DNA from: an uncultured Prevotella sp.
GTDB taxonomy: Bacteria; Bacteroidota; Bacteroidia; Bacteroidales; Bacteroidaceae
Direction of reading: 5' to 3'
Assembly (NCBI GenBank): GCA_937906765.1
Contig: CALCUV010000069.1
Span: 1-8,283, forward strand
DNA length: 8,283 bases
The notes beneath the pieces were generated by a model. The model was not told the DNA's origin. It worked only from the letters and a program-made list of their open reading frames with translations, and made no database searches. Position numbers and translations under genes: made by a program. Positions 1-4,977 of the stretch are shown one piece after another. Position 1 is the stretch's first letter, and each line of letters starts with the position of its first letter.

Positions 1-54
1 AACACCAACACCTCACCCTCACAATCTTAAGTCCTCCCCCCTTAGACTTTCTCA

Positions 55-1044
55 ATGAAAAATATCGCAATCGTCGCTGGTGGCGACTCCTCAGAATACG
101 GAGTGTCATTGCGCAGTGCTGAGGGCATCCTCTCCTTTATGGATAAGGAGAAATTCAATTCCGTTGTTGTAGAACTTCGTGGCATGCAGTGGCACGCACT
201 TTACAATGGCGAGCGCCTACCTATCAATAAGGCAGATTTCTCTTTCACAACGGCAAACGGAAAATTCACTTTCGACTTCGCATATATCACTATCCACGGA
301 ACACCTGGGGAAAACGGCATTCTCCAAGGTTATTTCGACCTCATAGGTATGCCCTACTCAACGAGCAGTGTATTTGTAGAAGCCCTTACATTTAATAAGT
401 TCGCCCTCAACAACTACCTCCGTGCCTTCCCTCAAATCAACGTGAGCGATAGTTACGTAGTGCGCAAAGGTCTTGAGCGTCCCGCTGATGCAGAAATCAT
501 TCAGCGCCTCGGACTTCCCTGTTTCGTAAAACCCAATGCCGGAGGTAGCAGTTTCGGAGTCACTAAAGTAAAGACAGAAGCCGACCTTGCTCCCGCCATT
601 GAGAAAGCCATGAACGAGAGCGACGAAGTGATGATTGAAAAGCTCATGGTGGGCACCGAAATTACCTGTGGGTGCTACAAGCGTAAGGATGGCGAAGTCG
701 TAACTTTCCCTATCACGGAAGTAGTTACCACTCAGGAATTCTTTGATTACGATGCCAAATATAATGGTAAGGTTGAGGAAATCACACCTGCCCGAATTGC
801 TCCCACTACTGCCGAACGCGTGAGCAACATGACTAAGTTCATCTACCGCGCTCTTGACTGCTTTGGCATCATTCGTATAGACTACATCCTTTCAGGCACA
901 CCTGGTGAAGAAACAATCAATCTTCTTGAAGTCAATACCACTCCCGGCATGACCGCCACGAGTTTCATTCCCCAGCAAGTGCGTGCCGCTGGTTTGGACA
1001 TCAAGGATGTTCTTGCCGACATCATAGAAAGCAAAATTTCGTAA
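55..1044 (+). CDS. ddl: D-alanine--D-alanine ligase
   Basis: Cytoplasmic ATP-grasp enzyme that joins two D-alanines with ATP to make the dipeptide used in peptidoglycan precursors. The 329-aa length is normal for the family. Visible motifs: N-terminal GGDSSE with the substrate-binding Glu at residue 14; HGTPGENG at 81-88; the glycine-rich NAGGSSFGV loop at 161-169; YDAKY at 232-236, whose last Tyr matches the Tyr typical of D-Ala-D-Ala rather than D-lactate ligases; RIDY at 274-277 (Asp276) and LLEVNTTPG at 290-298 with metal ligands Glu292 and Asn294. All key residues appear intact. The ATG at 55 starts right at the conserved IAIVAGGDSSE. An acyltransferase gene follows after 55 bp, an arrangement I recall as common in Bacteroidota (usually downstream of rluD). 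No promoter is visible in the 54 bp upstream, so it is probably transcribed from outside the window. Confidence 0.96.
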   Translation: MKNIAIVAGGDSSEYGVSLRSAEGILSFMDKEKFNSVVVELRGMQWHALYNGERLPINKADFSFTTANGKFTFDFAYITIHGTPGENGILQGYFDLIGMPYSTSSVFVEALTFNKFALNNYLRAFPQINVSDSYVVRKGLERPADAEIIQRLGLPCFVKPNAGGSSFGVTKVKTEADLAPAIEKAMNESDEVMIEKLMVGTEITCGCYKRKDGEVVTFPITEVVTTQEFFDYDAKYNGKVEEITPARIAPTTAERVSNMTKFIYRALDCFGIIRIDYILSGTPGEETINLLEVNTTPGMTATSFIPQQVRAAGLDIKDVLADIIESKIS

Positions 1045-1099
1045 CCTTTACCCGTTACTTAGGTTTCACCCGAGCAACTGCTCGTCAAACTTACGCCCC

Positions 1100-2251
1100 A
1101 TGAAAATCCCTGCAGAATTTGACAACATACGCCCTTACGCTCCCGAGGAACTTCCCGAAGTGTTTGAACGTCTTTTAGAGGACAAGTATATAAAGAAACT
1201 CATCAAGAAGACACTTCCCTTCATCCCCTACTGCCTCATAAAGAAGTATGTTAAGTCGTGTAAAACAAATCTTGAATTTCAAATCAAGATTATCAAACCC
1301 ATCGTGCTCCTTAGTTGGTTAACTGCCACCAAAGGATGTACGTTAGACGCGACTGCAATTCCCAACCGCAAGGATCGCTATACCTTTGTGTCGAATCATC
1401 GTGACATCGTTCTCGATTCTGCTTACTTAAGTCTGCTCTTAATTAAGAATGGTTACGAAACAACTGTTGAAATTGCCATTGGCGATAACTTGCTTATCAA
1501 ACCTTGGATTAAAAACATTGTCAGGGTAAACAAGGCGTTCATTGTGCAACGTTCGCTCTCGATGCGCGAAATGTTAGAGGCCAGCAAGACTATGAGTCGC
1601 TACATGCACTTTGCTGTAACCGAAAAACGTGAGCACTTGTGGATTGCACAACGAGAAGGACGTGCGAAGGACTCTAACGACCGCACGCAGGAATCCGTCT
1701 TGAAGATGCTGGCATTAGGAAAAGAGGGCAATGTCATTGAAAGTCTGAAGGAACTCAATATTGTGCCGCTCACCATTTCGTATGAGTATGACCCCTGCGA
1801 CTATCTTAAGGCTCAGGAATTCCAACAGAAGCGTGACGACAAAACGTTTAAGAAATCGAAAGCCGATGACATGAAGAACATGGCTACGGGTATTAAGGGA
1901 CAAAAGGGACGTGTGCATTATGCAGCCGCACCTTGTATCAACACTTGGATTGACGAACTCGCCGATTTACCTAAGAATGAGATTTTCCCCGAAATTGCGC
2001 GCCGCATGGACCGAGAAATCCACAGCCGTTACCGCATCTATCCTGGCAATTACGTAGCAGCCGACCTGCTTGAAGGTAATGATAAGTATGCCGCAAATTA
2101 CACGGCGAAAGATAAGGCGAAGTTTGAGCGCTATCTCCAAAGTCGCATCGACCTTATCGAACTTCCCAACAAGGATGTGCCCTTCTTGCGCGAATGCATC
2201 TTGAAGATGTATGCCAATCCGCTTTACAATCTTGAAGCAGCGAAACATTAA
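1100..2251 (+). CDS. 1-acyl-glycerol-3-phosphate/glycerol-phosphate-type acyltransferase (LPLAT superfamily)
   Basis: Probable membrane-associated acyltransferase of phospholipid synthesis, 383 aa. Conserved blocks are visible in order: SNHRDIVLDSAYL around 98-110 (block I, catalytic His100), REGRAKDSNDRTQ at 185-197 (acyl-acceptor phosphate-binding block, compare EGxRSR), and VPLTISYEYDP at 222-232 (last block, compare VPVxIxYE). These resemble glycerol-3-phosphate acyltransferases more than short PlsC proteins, and the long N- and C-terminal flanks also fit a larger form. Block I is odd: His100 and Asp106 are five residues apart instead of the usual four, and a second Asp lies at 102. The N-terminal 95 residues are Lys-rich with a moderately hydrophobic stretch (about 68-80) but no clear signal peptide. 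The gene lies 55 bp after ddl with no terminator between, so co-transcription is likely. The exact substrate cannot be told from sequence. Confidence 0.85.
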   Translation: MKIPAEFDNIRPYAPEELPEVFERLLEDKYIKKLIKKTLPFIPYCLIKKYVKSCKTNLEFQIKIIKPIVLLSWLTATKGCTLDATAIPNRKDRYTFVSNHRDIVLDSAYLSLLLIKNGYETTVEIAIGDNLLIKPWIKNIVRVNKAFIVQRSLSMREMLEASKTMSRYMHFAVTEKREHLWIAQREGRAKDSNDRTQESVLKMLALGKEGNVIESLKELNIVPLTISYEYDPCDYLKAQEFQQKRDDKTFKKSKADDMKNMATGIKGQKGRVHYAAAPCINTWIDELADLPKNEIFPEIARRMDREIHSRYRIYPGNYVAADLLEGNDKYAANYTAKDKAKFERYLQSRIDLIELPNKDVPFLRECILKMYANPLYNLEAAKH

Positions 2252-2255
2252 TCTT

Positions 2256-2283
2256 AACGGACTACAGACAACGGACAACGGAC
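2256..2283 (+). repeat. Heptamer tandem repeat AACGGAC (4 units, one degenerate)
   Basis: Four consecutive 7-bp units start 5 bp after the acyltransferase stop: AACGGAC at 2256, degenerate TACAGAC at 2263, AACGGAC at 2270 and AACGGAC at 2277. CCGTT at 2285-2289 can fold back on the last unit (AACGG, loop ACA). Units 1 and 2 also form the left arm of the larger hairpin at 2257-2316. Confidence 0.75.
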
Positions 2284-2320
2284 ACCGTTCGGATGCCCTT
2301 GTTATCTGTAGTCCGTCTTT
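2257..2320 (+). terminator. Long hairpin, probable terminator of the ddl-acyltransferase unit
   Basis: ACGGACTACAGA (2257-2268) is perfectly complementary to TCTGTAGTCCGT (2305-2316), giving a 12-bp stem. After one C-A mismatch it continues with AAC/GTT and two G-U pairs. The 36-nt interior includes the heptamer units and a small AACGG/CCGTT hairpin. The stem is followed only by CTTTCG, a weak U-tract, so intrinsic termination is plausible but not certain. Protecting the mRNA 3' end is an alternative role. Confidence 0.6.
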
Positions 2321-2355
2321 CGTATATTCACCTTTGTTCATCTGCACCTCATAAT

Positions 2356-3354
2356 ATGAAAAAAATATTCCTCTTCACCCTCCTTTTTACTTTCACCACG
2401 CTATCTGCGCAGACATTTAAAATCAACACCCTCCGACTCGAAGCCCGCGGTGACTATCAGCGTTTCCACGATGACGGGTCGAAGGTGGATGCAGAGTCAG
2501 GTTTTAAAGGCAAATTCTTAAACATCCGTTTGGATGGCACGATTGGCGAAAACTTCTCGTATTCTTACCGCCAACGTCTGAACAAGCCACACAAGGACAT
2601 GAGTTATTTTGACGCCACCGACTGGCTCTATCTCACCTATACAAAAGACCGTTGGAGTTTTTCGGGAGGTAAGCAAGTTATAGGTATTGGCGGTTTTGAA
2701 TATGACCTTGCGCCGATTGACGTTTACTTTTTCTCGGGTTTCTGTTCCAACGTTACGTCCTATGCTTTCGGGGGTAGTGTGGGGTATGCGCTTTCTGAGA
2801 ACGACAAACTCACAATGCAAGTCTGCGAAAGTCCTTTCAGCACCTCCACTGACGACATTTATGCCTACAATCTCCTTTGGCAGGGCAAGCATGGTTGTTG
2901 GTCAACGCTCTATTCGCTAAACATGGTGGAGCATCTCCCTGGAAAGTTCACGAATTACATTGCCCTTGGCAACCAATTCAATCTGGGTAACGTCACACTC
3001 ACGCTTGACCTCATGAATCGCACCTCTAAGGATCACCCTTTCTTAGGTCGCGACTTCTCAGTGATGGGCGAAATAGACTGGATGCCTTGCAAGCAGGTCA
3101 ACCTCTTTGGTAAGTGCACCTATGACGTAAACAAGAGCAATACATTGCATGACACGTGCGTTCCTCCCGGCACAGAGTTAACCCGCATTGGTGCAGGCAT
3201 TGAAGTCTTCCCCCTCAAGGATAATTTAAATGACGTGCGCCTCCACCTCGCTGGGCACTACACCCTCGGAGATACTCCCGCAGATTATAACATTCAACCC
3301 AAGCAACTCATGCTTTCTGCCGGCGTGACGTGGAGAATGAACTTTATAAAATGA
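2356..3354 (+). CDS. Outer-membrane beta-barrel porin-like protein (phosphate-selective porin O/P-like)
   Basis: Predicted outer-membrane beta-barrel, 332 aa. An in-frame ATG at 2293 also exists, but the ATG at 2356 gives a classic signal peptide (MKK, then the hydrophobic IFLFTLLFTFTTLSA, cleavage before Gln20), and the upstream ATG would place the start inside the preceding hairpin. The mature protein has alternating polar/aromatic strands with Gly/Asp/Asn turns: LRLEARGDYQRF, FLNIRLDGTIGENFSYSYRQ, WLYLTYTKDRWSFSGGKQ, and a last strand LMLSAGVTWRMNF near the end. The LR-x-E-x-x-GDYQ opening, the SYSYRQRLN strand and the W-x-L-x-Y...SGGKQ segment fit the porin O/P-like family of Bacteroidota; this is recognition by eye. 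There is no lipobox and no TonB plug. It probably lets small solutes through the outer membrane; the solute is unknown. A secreted phytase-like esterase follows 127 bp downstream. No convincing promoter was seen in the 104-bp upstream gap. Confidence 0.72.
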   Translation: MKKIFLFTLLFTFTTLSAQTFKINTLRLEARGDYQRFHDDGSKVDAESGFKGKFLNIRLDGTIGENFSYSYRQRLNKPHKDMSYFDATDWLYLTYTKDRWSFSGGKQVIGIGGFEYDLAPIDVYFFSGFCSNVTSYAFGGSVGYALSENDKLTMQVCESPFSTSTDDIYAYNLLWQGKHGCWSTLYSLNMVEHLPGKFTNYIALGNQFNLGNVTLTLDLMNRTSKDHPFLGRDFSVMGEIDWMPCKQVNLFGKCTYDVNKSNTLHDTCVPPGTELTRIGAGIEVFPLKDNLNDVRLHLAGHYTLGDTPADYNIQPKQLMLSAGVTWRMNFIK

Positions 3355-3380
3355 GAAAGGAGAAAGGAGAAATGAGAAAT
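3353..3380 (+). repeat. Heptamer tandem repeat GAGAAA[G/T] (4 units) overlapping the porin stop codon
   Basis: Exact 7-bp units: GAGAAAG at 3353, GAGAAAG at 3360, GAGAAAT at 3367 and GAGAAAT at 3374. The first unit begins inside the TGA stop (3352-3354), so the array touches the coding end. Changes in unit number would not alter the protein. Confidence 0.85.
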
Positions 3381-3419
3381 GCCATGCGTGAAGCATGCTC
3401 CGCGAGATAGGTTCTCCTT
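3357..3419 (+). other. Potential 3'-UTR stem-loop after the porin gene
   Basis: AAGGAGAA within the heptamer array (3357-3364, or in a second register 3364-3371) is complementary to TTCTCCTT at 3412-3419. Enclosed is a small hairpin CATGC (3383-3387) / GCATG (3393-3397) with loop GTGAA. No T-run follows, so this is not a standard terminator. The porin and downstream esterase genes may therefore share a transcript. Confidence 0.35.
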
Positions 3420-3481
3420 CACCAATTCCTTTCTAACTCCATTGACTTCCACCCTCGTTTCACATTGCGTAACTTTCAACC

Positions 3482-4525
3482 ATGCGAAAATTATCCCTTC
3501 TTCTTTGCATCATCCTCCCCTCGCTTCTTCTGGCACAACCCCTTCGTCAACAAAACATGAAGCGTTGGGGCGTAATGCCCGCCAATTACAGTGGCATCAC
3601 CCACATTGAGAACGACCTTTATGCCGTCGTTTGCGACAAAGCGCCCATAGATGGTTTTTACCTCATGCGCATTACTCAAGACCCCACCACGGGTAAAGTC
3701 ACCAACATCACTCCCGAAGGTTTCAAGAGTCGCTTCTCTCCCTCTGAAAGCGCAAAGAGTCCGCAACGCGACACTGAAGGCGTCGTCTTTTTCCCCACAT
3801 CTCAAACCCTCTTCATTAGTGGCGAGGCCGACCAGCGCATTTTAGAATATGACCTCAACGGAATGCTTACGGGCAGAGAATTAAACGTTCCTGCGGAGTT
3901 TGCCACCTCAAAGATTTATGGTAACCTCGGTTTTGAAGCCTTGACCTACTCCCCCAAGACGCATCATTTCTGGACCATTACTGAGGGACCCTTACGTGCC
4001 GATGGCGTTGTCAATGGTCCGAAGTCGCCAATGACTAACAACCTCCTGCGCCTCCAATCCTTCGACGACAATCTCCAACCCGTGGCGCAATATGCCTATC
4101 GCATGGACCTCGCAAAGGCAACTAAACCGGGGCGTGCGCATGCTTTTGGCGTGCCTGCCTTATGTGCGTTGCCCGATGGCCGACTTTTGGTGATGGAACG
4201 CGAAGTTCGTATTTCTCCTCAGTATTTCGCGTCCCATGTGGAGTGTAAGATTTTCATGATTCACCCACTCGAGAGTCACCAAATTGATAGCACGACGCAA
4301 TTAGACCAACTTGACCCCAACCATTTCATGATGAAAACCCTCGTTGCCACTTTCAAGACGCGCCTCACGCCAGTGCAATTCAACTATGCCAATTACGAGG
4401 GCATGTGTTTGGGAATCCGCCTCAACGATAGCACACAAACCCTCCTGCTCATCTGTGATTCACAAGCAGGTCAGGGTAATGGCATCGTTTCACTCAAAGA
4501 TTACATCAAGGTGATTAAACTCTAA
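3482..4525 (+). CDS. Secreted phytase-like esterase domain protein
   Basis: Exported protein of 347 aa matching, by motif recognition, the family called 'esterase-like activity of phytase' (beta-propeller-like). The signal peptide MRKLSLLLCIILPSLLLA is followed by Gln; the Cys at residue 9 is inside the hydrophobic core and is not a lipobox. Family signatures appear in order: YSGITHI near the N-terminus, RDTEGVVF (Asp97, Glu99), NLGFEALTYSP (148-158, Glu152), WTITEGPLRADG (about 164-174, Glu168), ALPDGRLLVMERE in the middle, and NYEGMCLG (304-311, Glu306). The regularly spaced acidic E-G/E-A motifs are characteristic. It probably acts in the periplasm or at the surface on phosphate esters, but the substrate is unproved and many family members are uncharacterised. 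The length is normal for a single domain. It follows the porin gene with only a 127-bp gap and is closed by a strong terminator, so the two may work together. The ATG at 3482 sits directly before the signal peptide. Confidence 0.8.
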   Translation: MRKLSLLLCIILPSLLLAQPLRQQNMKRWGVMPANYSGITHIENDLYAVVCDKAPIDGFYLMRITQDPTTGKVTNITPEGFKSRFSPSESAKSPQRDTEGVVFFPTSQTLFISGEADQRILEYDLNGMLTGRELNVPAEFATSKIYGNLGFEALTYSPKTHHFWTITEGPLRADGVVNGPKSPMTNNLLRLQSFDDNLQPVAQYAYRMDLAKATKPGRAHAFGVPALCALPDGRLLVMEREVRISPQYFASHVECKIFMIHPLESHQIDSTTQLDQLDPNHFMMKTLVATFKTRLTPVQFNYANYEGMCLGIRLNDSTQTLLLICDSQAGQGNGIVSLKDYIKVIKL

Positions 4526-4559
4526 CGCCCCCAAGAAACAATTTCCCCATATTCACTCA

Positions 4560-4612
4560 AACGAAGTGAGGACAGCGCCTTATTGACGGCCGTCTTCACT
4601 TCGTTCTTTTTT
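4560..4612 (+). terminator. Strong rho-independent terminator after the phytase-like gene
   Basis: AACGAAGTGAGGAC (4560-4573) pairs with GTCTTCACTTCGTT (4592-4605) over 14 bp with a single G-U pair. An inner GCC/GGC pairing (4577-4579 with 4588-4590) closes an 8-nt loop. The stem is followed by C and six T residues (4607-4612). It lies 35 bp after the stop codon. Confidence 0.9.
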
Positions 4613-4829
4613 CACCGCTATTCCACTGGCGCAAAACGATATTTAAAATAGGGAAAATTGTTTGGTGAAATAAGCGTCATTCTTCCTCAAATAAAATTCC
4701 TTAAGTCTTAAATAATGGCAATAATATAGCTGCTGACCCGCAAGGAGTATCATATCCGCAACCCTCTATGCGGTACTTCCCCAATCTTAAGGGTAACTGA
4801 GAGAATGCAATGAGAATGCTGATAAAGTG

Positions 4830-4853
4830 TAATCATAATCTAGGGTATGATTA
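4830..4853. promoter_or_regulatory. Perfect 8-8-8 dyad, candidate operator
   Basis: TAATCATA and TATGATTA are exact reverse complements around an 8-nt centre (ATCTAGGG). The AT-rich arms and lack of a following T-run longer than four favour a protein-binding dyad over a terminator. It lies 124 bp upstream of the start of the large exported protein. Confidence 0.35.
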
Positions 4854-4873
4854 ACCTTTTAATCGCTCTGTTA

Positions 4874-4905
4874 TTTCACTATCTCAGTGAAAATCGGTAA
4901 TTTCG
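4874..4905 (+). promoter_or_regulatory. Weak candidate Bacteroidota promoter with overlapping dyad
   Basis: TTTC (4874-4877), a 20-nt spacer and TAATTTCG (4898-4905) match the TTTG / TAnnTTTG consensus with one mismatch in each box. The perfect dyad TTTCACT-ATCTC-AGTGAAA (4874-4892) covers the upstream box and much of the spacer, a position where a bound protein could block polymerase. It would give a 5' UTR of roughly 65 nt for the gene at 4978. The match is modest. Confidence 0.3.
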
Positions 4906-4977
4906 CTCACGAATAAGGTTTGGACAAAGCTCCATCCCTCACAATGCCACCCATCTCTCACATTTAACTCTTCAATT

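Larger units (their letters stand above)
4613..4977. other. Gene-free 365-bp gap with structured segment, direct repeat and two perfect dyads
   Basis: No coding region was found here on either strand. Contents: CCTTAAG (4699-4705) is complementary to CTTAAGG (4786-4792), enclosing a hairpin made of GGAGTA (4744-4749) / TACTTC (4774-4779) and CCGCA (4756-4760) / TGCGG (4769-4773). A direct repeat GAGAATGC occurs at 4801-4808 and 4812-4819. A perfect dyad TAATCATA (4830-4837) / TATGATTA (4846-4853) has an 8-nt centre, and a second, TTTCACT (4874-4880) / AGTGAAA (4886-4892), has a 5-nt centre. The layout looks regulatory: an upstream region, a structured RNA leader or a small RNA. I do not recognise it as a known riboswitch. 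Confidence 0.45.

Noticed and set aside
1..58. Possible end of an upstream gene overlapping ddl by ATGA (one + frame is open to a TGA at 56-58)
   Set aside because: Only 18 low-complexity, Pro/His/Ser-rich codons are visible and no family can be recognised; the other frames are equally uninformative.
1071..1084. CGAGCAACTGCTCG palindrome between ddl and the acyltransferase as a terminator
   Set aside because: The stem is only 5-6 bp with no T-run after it, and the 55-bp gap fits an operon.
2329..2336. CACCTTTG as a promoter -7 box for the porin gene
   Set aside because: The first base differs from the consensus and the nearest upstream TTG is about 27 nt away, too far for the 19-21 spacing.
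2293..2355. In-frame upstream ATG extending the porin-like protein by 21 residues
   Set aside because: The extension would start inside the hairpin after the previous gene and bury a textbook signal peptide that begins at 2356.
3470..3477. TAACTTTC as a promoter -7 box for the phytase-like gene
   Set aside because: It lies only 4 bp before the ATG, too close for a start site, and no TTTG is present at the right distance upstream.
4797..4802. CTGAGA recalling the thiamine pyrophosphate riboswitch
   Set aside because: The rest of that riboswitch (the GAACCTGA and GGTAATACC-type segments) is absent and the downstream gene has no link to thiamine.
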